DNA of 19,175 bases from JBBRLG01 sp038231495 (lineage in GTDB: Bacteria > Planctomycetota > Planctomycetia > Gemmatales > Gemmataceae): positions 1 through 19,175 of the forward strand of contig JBBRLG010000069.1 of assembly GCA_038231495.1 (NCBI GenBank), given 5' to 3'. Below are positions 1-7,733 of the stretch, one piece after another. The position numbers and the translations under genes were made by a program. The stretch's first letter is position 1, and every line of letters begins with the position of its first letter. The notes under the pieces were generated by a model. That model searched no databases and had not been told where the DNA came from. It saw only the letters and a program-made list of their open reading frames with translations.

Positions 1-1923
1 CACCAAAACAAAACGGACCGGTTTGCCGGTCGGTACGGGCACCTCAAACCGGTAGAAAACAGGGGACATTTCGAGCGGCTTTGGCGAAGTCAGTTTCCAC
101 GCGCTGTCGCGGGGGTGCTCAATGACAACGACCCGGTCCTCGCGCGAACGGGTTTTTAACTGGTATTCCTTCGTGGCCCGTTCCTTACGGGTGACGTTTA
201 GCCTGCCGCCCTCCATCTTGACGGCAGTCGGCCAGCGCGCGATGACCGACCCCTCGCCCATCACGTCCGCGATCGCCCCGGGGGTTTCCTTGACGAACGC
301 CCGGACGCCTTCCGGATCGACGACCTTGGCCTCCAGGCCGAGGTCCACGGCATAGGCCAGGTAACGTTCGTCGCCGCGGCGCAGGTCCGTGAGCCGGGCA
401 TCGCCCGCGTAACGGCCGCCGTCGAAGACCATGACGGGGCCTTGTAGCAAAGGCTTGTTCGTCGTGTTCTGAATGCGCAGGCCCAGCAACGGCAGGTTGG
501 ATTCGTTGCGTTGGTTGACGAGGGTCACGCGCTGACCTTTGACTTCCTCGTCGAGGATCGGGATCAACGCGGATTTCTGCCGGGCGATGGACACCTTCTG
601 GTCGATGACGTATTGAAAAGATTCTTCCAGCTCGCCGGCCTCGGGGGACGGTAAGCCGTCGGCGATGTCCTTGAGGTCGAGGGCGGCAATGGTGTTGCCG
701 AGTTGCCGGACTTTCTCCCGCTCTTCCTTCGCCACGCGACGGCGCTCCTGGAGATCCTGGAACGTCAGTTCCGTCGCCGGCGGTGGCACGATCGGTAAGC
801 CGGTCGTGGGATCAATCGGAATGGTCGGGCCCCGGCGCGTCAGGCCACGCGGTTGAGGCATCTGGCCGCCGCCCTGGAAGCCTCCTTGGAAACCGCCGCC
901 GCCCTGGAAACCGCCGCCGCCGAAGCCGCCGAACTGCCCCCGTGGGAAATTGCCGTCCAGCACCGCACCGGCAAACACCGGCGGTCGCAGCAGGGCGAAT
1001 AATTCCGGTTCCACGGTCGGCCGCGGCACAAACAACGGCTGGTACTGGTCCATCTTGAACGAAATGGGCCGGGCGGAAACCAACGTCACGCGGACGTCTT
1101 TCCAGTCTTCGTCAGTAGTGTTCTCGACGACGGCCCAGGCTTGCAAACGCAGCTTGCCGTCCTTGTCGAACACCAGCCGATAGTTCGCCTTCCACATCGG
1201 GCTTTCGGCAATGTAGCCCACGCGCACGTCGCGCTTGCCCTCGCCCACGAAATGAAAACTGACCTGCTTCTTTTGCGTGTCGTGGGACCGGGCCAGAACG
1301 TCCAGGGCGGTGCGAAAATCGGCGTCGAGCACCGGGTTGAGGAAGCGGAACGACTGGACAGACGCCAGGGGAATCGTGCGAACGCCATCGGTCGTCAACA
1401 GGTTGAGGAATGCCACCTGCTTGGTGCCGTCGAGTTGTTCTTCGACACCAACAACGGACCCGCTGATGGAACCGGGCACCGTGGGGACGCCTTGCGTTTT
1501 GATCTCAACCTTTTCGCCGCGCGCCTGGGTCAGTAACTGTGCGAAATTCGGGCCGGCAGTGAGGTCGATGGCAAAGGAGCGCAGGGAATTCTCCGCGGTT
1601 TCCGCGCTGTCGTAGTTGACGGCGCTGCACTTGCCGCCGTCCCGGTCTTCGAGAACGAGACTTTTGAGCAGGTCGTTCACGTCCTTGGTCGCGACGGTCA
1701 AATCCACGCGGGCGTCGCCGTCGACGGTGCCTTCACGGTGGAAATAGCCGACCCCGCTGGTGAACAGGACGACCTGGGTTAGGGGTAGCGCCGGTTTCGG
1801 TACGGCAACAGCGGCCGCGAGGGGGCGCGGTTGTTGGGCTTCGCCGGTGCCGTGCCACCAGACGACGCCGGTGGCCGTGAAAACCGCGACGACGATGCCG
1901 AAGAACAGGTAAGTGCGGCGCAT
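1..1923 (-). CDS. DUF4139 domain-containing secreted/anchored protein (C-terminus beyond window)
   Basis: The reading frame is open from an ATG at 1923 to base 1, giving 641 residues, so the C-terminus lies outside the window. The start is supported by GGGAG about 10 nt upstream and by an N-terminal hydrophobic segment (about residues 5-23, MRRTYLFFGIVVAVF...) that fits a signal peptide or signal anchor. Residues 48-65 (LTQVVLFTSGVGYFHREG) and 244-285 (WKANYRL, then VENTTDEDWKDVRVTL) match the pattern of DUF4139/MuiA-like proteins, which occur in planctomycetes and other bacteria and have no settled biochemical role. Residues 329-353 are a Gly/Phe/Gln-rich run, followed by a Pro-rich stretch (367-383) and a charged, probably coiled-coil segment (390-412). 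The linker looks flexible and splits the family core. It is transcribed away from the SDR gene across a 239-bp divergent intergenic region. An extracytoplasmic location is inferred; the function is unknown. Confidence 0.85.
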   Translation of the reverse strand, partial: MRRTYLFFGIVVAVFTATGVVWWHGTGEAQQPRPLAAAVAVPKPALPLTQVVLFTSGVGYFHREGTVDGDARVDLTVATKDVNDLLKSLVLEDRDGGKCSAVNYDSAETAENSLRSFAIDLTAGPNFAQLLTQARGEKVEIKTQGVPTVPGSISGSVVGVEEQLDGTKQVAFLNLLTTDGVRTIPLASVQSFRFLNPVLDADFRTALDVLARSHDTQKKQVSFHFVGEGKRDVRVGYIAESPMWKANYRLVFDKDGKLRLQAWAVVENTTDEDWKDVRVTLVSARPISFKMDQYQPLFVPRPTVEPELFALLRPPVFAGAVLDGNFPRGQFGGFGGGGFQGGGGFQGGFQGGGQMPQPRGLTRRGPTIPIDPTTGLPIVPPPATELTFQDLQERRRVAKEEREKVRQLGNTIAALDLKDIADGLPSPEAGELEESFQYVIDQKVSIARQKSALIPILDEEVKGQRVTLVNQRNESNLPLLGLRIQNTTNKPLLQGPVMVFDGGRYAGDARLTDLRRGDERYLAYAVDLGLEAKVVDPEGVRAFVKETPGAIADVMGEGSVIARWPTAVKMEGGRLNVTRKERATKEYQLKTRSREDRVVVIEHPRDSAWKLTSPKPLEMSPVFYRFEVPVPTGKPVRFVLV

Positions 1924-2162
1924 GGAACGGCTTCTCCCGAAACAAGGGGTGAGGGGTCGATACAGTCGCGGACGTGGCTTCCGCAAGGAACGCTTAAACC
2001 CCAGGGTACTTGCGCGCAAAAAGGGGTGCGGCCGGCAAAGCCGCAACAGCGGCGGCGCTGCCGGAGCGTGAATTGACCCGTATCAAGGTAGTGGGAAGAG
2101 CGGTCCAAAATCCTTGGAATTCGGCGCGCGAAGTCCGCCGACCAACGCATGACACAGGCACC

Positions 2163-3017
2163 GTGGTGAGCAAACCGTCATTAAAGGGGCAAGTAATCCT
2201 GATTACGGGCGGGTCGTCGGGCATTGGCCGCGCGACCGCCCTTCGTTTGGCGAGACACGGCGCTCGACTTGCCTTGCTCGCGCGGACCCCGGAGCCGCTG
2301 CTACAAGTCGTCCAAGAACTGCAAGCCGCCGGCGCGGAGGCCCTGGCGGTGCCCGCGGACGTGACCGACTCGGCGCAGTGTCAGGCGGCTGTCAGCAAAG
2401 TGGTAACCCATTTCGGCCGGTTGGATGGCCTGATTTGTTCGGCCGGCATCTCGATGCGTGCCCTCCTCGACGCCTCCGACCTTACGGCACTCGAACAGGT
2501 CATGCGCGTCAACTTCTTCGGCACCCTGTACGCGACGTACTTCGCGATCCCGCACGTCCGCCGGACGCGCGGCTCGCTCATCGCCATAAGCAGTCTTACG
2601 GGCAAACGCGGCATCCCGTCGTACGCCATCTACGGGGCCAGCAAGTTTGCCGTCCAGGGGCTGTACGAGAGCCTGCGCGTGGAACTGGCGGGCGACGGCG
2701 TCAACGTCGGCGTGGTGTCCCCCGGCTTCGTCGATACGCCCCTGCGGCAGCGGGTGTTGGGGCCAAACGGCAAGCCGTGGCAGACGCCGCCGCCGCCGCC
2801 GTTCCGCATTTGGCCGGTCGAAAAATGTGTCGATTGCATTCTGGCCGTGCTGGTGAAGCGCCGCCGGCAGGCGTTGTTGCCGTGGTTCGTCGGTCCCTTG
2901 CTGGCCCTCGATCACGCGGTCGGCGGCTGGCTCGGCGACTTTTACCTCGGCCGCAAGTTTCGCAAGAATGCCCAGCTGTTTTCAGCATTTGACGGCTCGC
3001 CCGGAAACCTGACCTAA
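2163..3017 (+). CDS. SDR family NAD(P)-dependent oxidoreductase
   Basis: This is a classical short-chain dehydrogenase/reductase of 284 residues from the chosen start. It shows the cofactor motif TGGSSGIG (15-22), CSAG (92-95, equivalent to NNAG), N117, S144 (AISSL) and the catalytic pair Y157/K161 (YGASK), plus a PG pair at 187-188. These residues predict an active reductase or dehydrogenase using NAD(P)H on an unknown alcohol or carbonyl substrate. After the core come a Pro-rich loop (around 206-213) and a C-terminal hydrophobic stretch (about 238-256) as in membrane-associated DHRS7-like members. The start is uncertain. The open frame extends to an ATG at 2010, but those 51 extra residues do not resemble the family. 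GTG codons at 2163 and 2166 put the Rossmann motif at the usual distance, although no strong Shine-Dalgarno site is present. The next gene starts 9 bp after the stop, so the two are probably co-transcribed. Confidence 0.85.
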   Translation: MVSKPSLKGQVILITGGSSGIGRATALRLARHGARLALLARTPEPLLQVVQELQAAGAEALAVPADVTDSAQCQAAVSKVVTHFGRLDGLICSAGISMRALLDASDLTALEQVMRVNFFGTLYATYFAIPHVRRTRGSLIAISSLTGKRGIPSYAIYGASKFAVQGLYESLRVELAGDGVNVGVVSPGFVDTPLRQRVLGPNGKPWQTPPPPPFRIWPVEKCVDCILAVLVKRRRQALLPWFVGPLLALDHAVGGWLGDFYLGRKFRKNAQLFSAFDGSPGNLT

Positions 3018-3026
3018 GCGGGTTGA

Positions 3027-4268
3027 ATGCCAAACGAAGCGTGGGACGTGGCGGTGGTCGGCGCCGGCGCGGCCGGTTTGCTGGCGGCGATCCGCGCCGC
3101 CGAGTTGGGCCGGCGCGTCCTCCTGCTGGAAAAGAACCGCAAGCCCGCCGTCAAAATCCTGATGTCCGGCGGCACGCGCTGCAACATCACGCACGCCACC
3201 GACAACCGCGGCATCGTCGAGGCGTACGGCCCCTCCGGACGTTTCCTGCACTCGGCGCTGGCGGCGTTTGGCGTGCAGGACGCCATCGACTTTTTCGAGT
3301 CCGAGGGCGTCGCCACCAAGGTCGAAGAGACGGGCAAGGTCTTCCCCGTTAGCAACAAGGCACTGGACGTACAAGAGGCCTTGATCCGCCGGCTGCACCG
3401 CGCCGGGGCGAGCCTTGCCCTGGAAGAACCGCTCCTCGATTTGCAGGTCCAGGCCGCGGATTTCAGCCTCACCACGCCGCGCCGGGTCGTCGATGCCCGA
3501 CGCGTGATCCTCACGACGGGCGGCCAGTCGTATCCCGGCAGCGGCACCACCGGCGACGGTTACGCCTTTTGTGCCCGCCTGGGCCACACGATCGTACCGC
3601 CCCGCCCCGCCCTGGTGCCCATCACCGTCGCGGCGGATTGGGTCGCGGGTCTGCGCGGCGTGACGCTGCCGGACGTGGGCGTACGCGTGCTGCATGGGAC
3701 GAAGAGCCTGACCGCGCGGCGCGGTTCGCTCCTCTTCGCCCATTTCGGCCTGTCGGGACCGGTCATCCTCGACATAAGCCGGGTCGTCAGCGGCCACGCC
3801 GAACCGCACGCGCTCCGGCTCGAAATCGACCTCCTGCCGGCCGTGCCGGGGGTAGATTTCGACAACTGGCTGCGCGTCGAATCCGCGGCGTCGGGTAAAA
3901 AGCAACTTGCCGTCGTGCTGGCCGACCAGTTGCCGCGACGGATTGGCGACGTGGTGCTGGCACTCGCGGAATTGGCCCTCGACCGCAAGGCCGCCGCGTT
4001 GAGCAAGGGCGACCGCCTCCGTTTGGTCGGCCTGGTAAAGCAGTTGCCCGTACCCGTCCGCGGGACGCTGGGCTTCGGCAAGGCGGAGGTCACGGCGGGC
4101 GGCGTGGCCTTGAACGAGGTCGATTCGCGCAGCTTGATGAGCAAGCTTGTCCCCCACCTGTACATCGCCGGCGAGTTGCTCGACCTGGACGGACCGATTG
4201 GCGGTTACAATTTCCAGGCCGCCTGGAGTACCGGCTGGTTGGCGGGTACCAAGGCGGCACTCGACTGA
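3027..4268 (+). CDS. NAD(P)/FAD-dependent oxidoreductase, HI0933/YhiN family
   Basis: The 413-residue length is normal for the HI0933-like flavoproteins (also called YhiN or BaiN/RdsA-like). The N-terminal FAD-binding motif GAGAAG (12-17) is followed by E35 of the second strand (LLLEKN), then the family signature SGGTRCNIT (47-55, where most members have SGGGRCN), TTGGQSYPGSGTTGDG (163-178), and the C-terminal GGYNFQAAWSTGWLAG block around 390-405 that completes the flavin site. The gene begins 9 bp after the SDR stop with only a poor ribosome binding site, so translation may be coupled. The substrate is not known for most family members; BaiN is implicated in bile-acid dehydroxylation, but that should not be carried over to this protein. 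The pairing with an SDR suggests a redox step on a shared small molecule, which is inference. A long minus-strand reading frame covers the same bases and is a GC-rich shadow. Confidence 0.9.
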   Translation: MPNEAWDVAVVGAGAAGLLAAIRAAELGRRVLLLEKNRKPAVKILMSGGTRCNITHATDNRGIVEAYGPSGRFLHSALAAFGVQDAIDFFESEGVATKVEETGKVFPVSNKALDVQEALIRRLHRAGASLALEEPLLDLQVQAADFSLTTPRRVVDARRVILTTGGQSYPGSGTTGDGYAFCARLGHTIVPPRPALVPITVAADWVAGLRGVTLPDVGVRVLHGTKSLTARRGSLLFAHFGLSGPVILDISRVVSGHAEPHALRLEIDLLPAVPGVDFDNWLRVESAASGKKQLAVVLADQLPRRIGDVVLALAELALDRKAAALSKGDRLRLVGLVKQLPVPVRGTLGFGKAEVTAGGVALNEVDSRSLMSKLVPHLYIAGELLDLDGPIGGYNFQAAWSTGWLAGTKAALD

Positions 4269-4305
4269 CAACCTTTCCGGCCCGCAACGCCTCCGCCAAA
4301 TACGG

Positions 4306-4314
4306 TGCTATACT
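4306..4314 (+). promoter_or_regulatory. Candidate extended -10 promoter element for the secreted paralog gene at 4462
   Basis: TGCTATACT matches the extended -10 consensus TGnTATAAT at all but one position. It lies in the gap after the flavoprotein stop (4268). No convincing -35 box is visible, which is tolerated for extended -10 promoters. Transcription would start near 4321, giving a leader of about 140 nt that contains the 4357-4418 hairpin. This is motif-level evidence only. Confidence 0.35.
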
Positions 4315-4356
4315 TCGGTCGGACCCCTTTAACCGACTGGCGCGGCGTCCCAGCCC

Positions 4357-4418
4357 GTAGCCGCAAGCGGCTCGCTTGTGGGCGGCGGCAAGCCCACAAG
4401 CGAGCCGCTTGTGGCTAC
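4357..4418. repeat. Hairpin-forming palindromic repeat, GTAGCCGCAAGCGGC family, copy 1
   Basis: Arms of 27 bp at 4357-4383 and 4392-4418 pair with one mismatch (a possible G-U pair in RNA) around an 8-nt spacer (4384-4391). The outer arm begins GTAGCCGCAAGCGGC, shared with the copy at 5323-5405, and the core GCCGCAAGCGGC recurs at 17577-17610. No U-tract follows, so it is not a classic intrinsic terminator. It lies 43 bp before the start of the gene at 4462. Confidence 0.85.
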
Positions 4419-4461
4419 GAGTCTTTGTCGGAGCCCGTTGCCGCGAGAGGATGAGGCTATC

Positions 4462-5262
4462 ATGCACCAATCGATCGTTACCCTGGGCGTATTGGGCGGA
4501 GTTTTCCTCCTGGGCGCGGCCCGCGCCGACAGGCCGCCAGAAGTTGCGACTGCCTCTAAAACAACTCCCAATACTCAACTTATTGCCTCGGAATCGTTGG
4601 CACCCGGCGATTACGTCGGCCGAATCGTCAGTGTCAACGCAACCGGCAACGCGCTGGTGTTGCAAATGACCACGCAGCGGCAGGTGTTGAAGAACCCGGA
4701 CGGCCCGACGCGCACCTTCGACCAGATCGTGCAAGAGGAAGAGCAAAAGGTCGGCCGGGCCGTTCAGGACGCCGTGATTAGCCGCTCGCCGGCCGATTAC
4801 GAGCGCAAGCGCCAGGAAGCGGCCAGGGCGGTAGCGCAGTTCCAAAAAGCATTGCCCAAACAGCTCAACCAGTTGCAACAGCAATTGGATAACCCGCAGC
4901 CGGTCGAGTACGTGACGCTCAGCGAGCGCAAAGAGGTGCCGCTGCCAACCGCCAAGGGCGTCAAGGTACGGCTGCGCGACTTGCCGACCATCGACGCGGA
5001 CGGCCTGGTGCGGAAGTACACCGCGGACGACATCAAACAACTCAAAGGCAAGGAACCGAACCAGCCCGGTTTCGACGGTAAGTTGAGCGACCTGAAACCG
5101 GGCGAGTACGTGCGGGTGACTTTGGCACCGAAAGCCGCGGTCGAACCGAAGGTGATTGCGGATACGGCGGTGGCGAAGCCGGTAGCGGAAGCGCTTGAAA
5201 TTACGGCCATCGTCGTCATCGGAAAGGACCAGGCCGAGAAAGCCGGCCCGGCGCGCCCGTAG
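4462..5262 (+). CDS. Secreted protein of unknown function, tandem paralog A
   Basis: The 266-residue protein has an N-terminal signal peptide (residues 1-22, hydrophobic core VTLGVLGGVFLLG, likely cleavage after ARA). The ATG at 4462 was preferred to the upstream extension of the frame because it places the signal peptide at the terminus and has GAGG 5 nt upstream. Residues 48-70 form a short beta-rich segment (PGDYVGRIVSV). Residues 85-145 are charged and Gln-rich, probably coiled coil. Residues 150-222 form a second beta-rich segment with the blocks LKGKEPNQPGF and LKPGEYVRVTL, and a final strand EITAIVVIGKD lies near 246-256. The same order of blocks occurs in the gene at 5471, so the two are tandem paralogs. 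I recognise no named domain. An envelope or periplasmic role is inferred from the signal peptide only. Confidence 0.8.
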   Translation: MHQSIVTLGVLGGVFLLGAARADRPPEVATASKTTPNTQLIASESLAPGDYVGRIVSVNATGNALVLQMTTQRQVLKNPDGPTRTFDQIVQEEEQKVGRAVQDAVISRSPADYERKRQEAARAVAQFQKALPKQLNQLQQQLDNPQPVEYVTLSERKEVPLPTAKGVKVRLRDLPTIDADGLVRKYTADDIKQLKGKEPNQPGFDGKLSDLKPGEYVRVTLAPKAAVEPKVIADTAVAKPVAEALEITAIVVIGKDQAEKAGPARP

Positions 5263-5322
5263 AGAATTCTCCGGGGCCGGCCGGAACTTTTCCTCATGTG
5301 CCGGGTCTAATCAACGGGGTTC

Positions 5323-5405
5323 GTAGCCGCAAGCGGCCCGCTTGCCGGCTGGACTGCGGCAACGCAGCCGGCCTGCAAGCCAGCAAGCGGGCCGCTTGCG
5401 GCTAC
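5323..5405. repeat. Hairpin-forming palindromic repeat, GTAGCCGCAAGCGGC family, copy 2
   Basis: Perfect 23-bp arms at 5323-5345 and 5383-5405 enclose a 37-nt interior that can pair further (GGCTG near 5347 with CAGCC near 5365). The outer 14 bases are those of copy 1, while the inner arm differs (GGCCCGC rather than GGCTCGC). It lies between the two secreted paralogs, 65 bp before the second one. No U-tract follows. Confidence 0.85.
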
Positions 5406-5470
5406 GGTGAGTCCGGAGTCACCGGCAGCGCACTATCGCCATACCCTTCCGACCGAAGGAGTTCTAACTG

Positions 5471-6262
5471 ATGGGAACCCGCAACCTGGGATTTGGCTTG
5501 CTGTTGGCCGGCCTGTTATGGACGCCCGCCTTCGCGGCGGACGACAAAAAAACGGGCGGCAAGGACGATACCACGAAGCACGTCGATGCGGACACGATCC
5601 CCGTCGGCGCCTACACCGGCAAACTCCAGGACGTACCGGGCAAGGACGGCACTTTCACCGTTCAGATCGACGCCAGCCACCTCGAACCAAAGAGTGCCAA
5701 CTACGCCGGCAAGACCAACCAGGAAATGCAAAACGTGGCCCGCGACCAGGCCCACGTCGCCCAACTCGAAGCCGAACTGGCCCGCGCCAAGACGGCAAAG
5801 GAAAGTCAGCGCATCTCCCGCGACATCGACAAGGCCCTGGCCCAGTTGCAAAAGCAACTCGCCCTGGCCCAAAAGACCGCCCAGGATTTGAAGGTGGTCA
5901 CCGTCCAAAAGACGGTGGATTTCCAGTCCGCCGACGAGTTGAAGGTCCGCATCATGACGCTGCCCGTAGTGTACGACGACGAGGGCAAGATCAAGGCCTA
6001 CACCGACGAGGAAAAGAAAACGCTCAAGGGCAAGGACACCCAACTGCCCGGCTACGAGGCGAAGCGCGCCGACCTGAAGACGGGGGATGTCATCCGCCTC
6101 ACGCTTGGCCGCAAGGCCCCGCCGAAAAAAACGGAGGGCGACAAGGATACGTCCGACACGGCTAAAGACACCGGTGCCAAAAAGACGCAGGTAACGATCG
6201 TTGTCATCTTGAACGAGGACAAGGCGGACAAGGACAAAGATTCGACGCCGAAGAAGAAGTAG
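5471..6262 (+). CDS. Secreted protein of unknown function, tandem paralog B
   Basis: This 263-residue protein is a diverged tandem copy of the product at 4462. The start is well supported: AAGGAG lies 10 nt upstream of the ATG, and a signal peptide follows (residues 1-22, core LGFGLLLAGLLWTPAFA, cleavage near AFA-AD). The blocks match paralog A in order: VGAYTGKLQDV (45-55), a coiled-coil-like Ala/Gln/Lys region (85-140), LKVRIMTLPVV with EGKIKAYTDEE (157-181), LKGKDTQLPGY (185-195), LKTGDVIRLTL (202-212) and VTIVVILNED (241-250). The tail (213-263) is very Lys/Asp rich and unlike paralog A, ending PKKK. The architecture is beta segment, coiled coil, beta segment. No named family is recognised and no catalytic signature is visible, so a structural or binding role in the envelope is more likely than an enzyme. 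It converges on the gene at 6419. Confidence 0.8.
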   Translation: MGTRNLGFGLLLAGLLWTPAFAADDKKTGGKDDTTKHVDADTIPVGAYTGKLQDVPGKDGTFTVQIDASHLEPKSANYAGKTNQEMQNVARDQAHVAQLEAELARAKTAKESQRISRDIDKALAQLQKQLALAQKTAQDLKVVTVQKTVDFQSADELKVRIMTLPVVYDDEGKIKAYTDEEKKTLKGKDTQLPGYEAKRADLKTGDVIRLTLGRKAPPKKTEGDKDTSDTAKDTGAKKTQVTIVVILNEDKADKDKDSTPKKK

Positions 6263-6265
6263 GCC

Positions 6266-6363
6266 CTTTGGAGTGCGGCGCTTTTACGCCGCTTTCTTTC
6301 TTTGCGAGGGGCCAGCTGACTCGCCAAAGAAAGAAAGCGGCGGAAAAGCGCCGCACTCCAAAG
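6266..6363. repeat. Long hairpin between convergent genes, possible bidirectional terminator
   Basis: Arms at 6266-6307 and 6321-6363 pair over about 42 bp with one mismatch and one single-base gap, around a 13-nt loop. The outer arm begins CTTTGGAGTGCGGCGCTTTT and the inner arm is CTTTCTTTCTTTG. It starts 3 bp after the stop of the plus-strand gene and ends 55 bp before the stop of the minus-strand gene. That position suits a terminator for both, although the arms are far longer than a standard terminator and resemble a dispersed palindromic repeat. Confidence 0.8.
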
Positions 6364-6418
6364 AGCGGTCGGCACACCCAAGGTTACGAATACAGCTCCC
6401 TTGATCCCGCGCAAGGTC

Positions 6419-7318
6419 TTACCTGCTGAGTTCCAATCCCAGGTAAAGTTGCGTGCTGTCGTTAAGGACGCGCGAATCGGCGGCGTTCTCCCACTGGCGT
6501 TTGGCACCCAGTTTGAACTTGCCGCCGGACCCCATCGGCAATGCGAGCCGCAAATCCTGACTGACGCGGTCGCGGTCGAGCGGGTTCAGCGCGGGCAAGG
6601 CCGTACCCTGATATTCCAGCCCGATGCCGGCAATCAACGGCCAACGGGCTTCAACTTCCAGCACCCACTCGGCGCGTTCCCGAACCCGGTCGGGACGCAA
6701 GGCGTCAATATAGGTCACGGCCGGACCACTTCGCAGGGTCAGTGCGGCCTGGGGAATGCCGGTCGGCACGCTGCACGCCAGGCCCGTTTTGCCGGCGAGC
6801 TTCATGTCCTTTTGTTGCGTTTCTTCGGTCGCGGCGTTGACCTGTCCGTAGAGCGAAAACGGGCCGACCACCGCACACTTCCAGGCTTCGTCGGTTTGCC
6901 ATTGCCGTTTGCGCAACGGGTCTTCCCAGTTGATGGCCGGGTTGGCGTCCTGGATGACCATTTGCGAATTCAAAGACCCCCAATCGCCCTCACTTTTTTG
7001 TTTCACTTTGCGCGGCGACCGGGCGACGGCTTCCCATTCGTCAATGGCGACGATCGCACCAGCGCGGTCGTCGATGACGGTAGGACGACTGGGCTGTCCT
7101 GGCAACGCGGGTAACAGGTCAAATCCGGCAGGAAGAGTAAACGGCGGCTCGGAGTAATAGCCAACCACGTCATCCCAGCTCTGGAGGTTTGCGGCCGGTG
7201 CCCAAGGGACGCAAAGGTGATACGCACTCGCCGTCGCGTTGTCGTCGAGCGTTTCCAGGCCGTCAACTGCGGCCAGTGCGAAGGGAAGCCAGACGAAACC
7301 GAGGGCAAGTTGCATCAT
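6419..7318 (-). CDS. Exported protein of unknown function, possible outer-membrane beta-barrel
   Basis: The start was set at 7318 although the frame is open to 7612. ATG at 7318 gives a clear signal peptide (MMQLALGFVWLPFALAAVDG, cleavage near ALA-AV) and has GGGAG about 10 nt upstream, like the DUF4139 gene. The mature protein is 299 residues including the signal. The N-terminal half (20-145) is Pro/Trp-rich without a recognised domain. From about 152 on, the sequence alternates short amphipathic strands (FSLYGQVNA, KLAGKTGLACSV, AALTLRSGPAVTYI, WVLEVEARWPLIAGIGLEY, DLRLALPMG, KFKLGAKRQW) and ends with a strand, QLYLGLELSR. This pattern suggests a small outer-membrane or surface beta-barrel, inferred from strand pattern only. 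It is convergent with the secreted paralogs and may be functionally unrelated to them. Confidence 0.75.
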   Translation of the reverse strand: MMQLALGFVWLPFALAAVDGLETLDDNATASAYHLCVPWAPAANLQSWDDVVGYYSEPPFTLPAGFDLLPALPGQPSRPTVIDDRAGAIVAIDEWEAVARSPRKVKQKSEGDWGSLNSQMVIQDANPAINWEDPLRKRQWQTDEAWKCAVVGPFSLYGQVNAATEETQQKDMKLAGKTGLACSVPTGIPQAALTLRSGPAVTYIDALRPDRVRERAEWVLEVEARWPLIAGIGLEYQGTALPALNPLDRDRVSQDLRLALPMGSGGKFKLGAKRQWENAADSRVLNDSTQLYLGLELSR

Positions 7319-7733
7319 TAGGAACGATCTCCCGAAAAACGGCTTGAAACGGGGTGATTGGGTATCATAGAGATCGGAATAAAACAAGCCGAACTCAAGA
7401 ACCCGTGAAAAAAACGAATCGGCGTGCAATTTGATTGACAGATCGGAGACGGCCTGTTTTAGTGAATGGACTTTGGGCTGCTGATCCCGACAGCGGGCCT
7501 CCGTGGCCGGGAATCGTAATAAAGCAAGCGGCGCCAGCCAACAAAGGGAAGTCGCCCAGAAATAAAGCAATTGGCGCGAGCCATCAAAGGAAGTCGCCCA
7601 GAAATAAAGCAACTGGCGCGAGCCATAACCCTACAGGCGCCGGTTCGTTTACTCATTAGTTCGGCTTCAGAAACCAGCGTCTGGCCACCGGACGCTCAAC
7701 GGGGTATCCGCCCGACAGGTGCGAGATCGCATC
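7319..7733. other. 415-bp non-coding stretch upstream of two divergent genes
   Basis: No supportable gene is seen here. The stretch carries the leader of the minus-strand gene starting at 7318 (Shine-Dalgarno GGGAG around 7328-7332) and the 42-bp tandem repeat at 7518-7628. Short frames across the repeat encode Lys/Arg/Ser-rich peptides that simply mirror the repeat and have no start-site support. Confidence 0.6.
7518..7628. repeat. Tandem direct repeat, 42-43 bp unit, about 2.6 copies
   Basis: Units begin at 7518 (43 bp), 7561 (42 bp) and 7603 (26 bp, partial). Each starts AATAAAGCAA, continues with a GGCGC-AGCCA block, and the two complete units end AAGTCGCCCAGA. Units differ at a few bases and by a single-base insertion in the first. 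There are no spacers between units, so this is not a CRISPR array. Confidence 0.85.

Noticed and set aside
2010..2162. N-terminal extension of the SDR protein from the ATG at 2010
   Set aside because: The extra 51 residues show no family resemblance and the Rossmann motif already lies at the normal distance from the GTG at 2163.
2982..4271. Long minus-strand frame of 429 codons opposite the flavoprotein
   Set aside because: The plus strand carries a complete HI0933-family protein; the antisense frame has no recognisable domain and reflects high GC at third positions.
7319..7612. N-terminal extension of the exported protein gene to 7612
   Set aside because: The ATG at 7318 has GGGAG upstream and starts a signal peptide; the extension runs into the tandem repeat.
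7518..7628. CRISPR array
   Set aside because: The units are directly abutting with no unique spacers and no cas genes are present.
7435..7659. Short frames on both strands over the 42-bp tandem repeat, giving peptides with SPRNKA or CFISGRLP units
   Set aside because: The peptide repetition only mirrors the DNA repeat; there is no ribosome binding site and units of 43 and 42 bp break a 14-residue periodicity.
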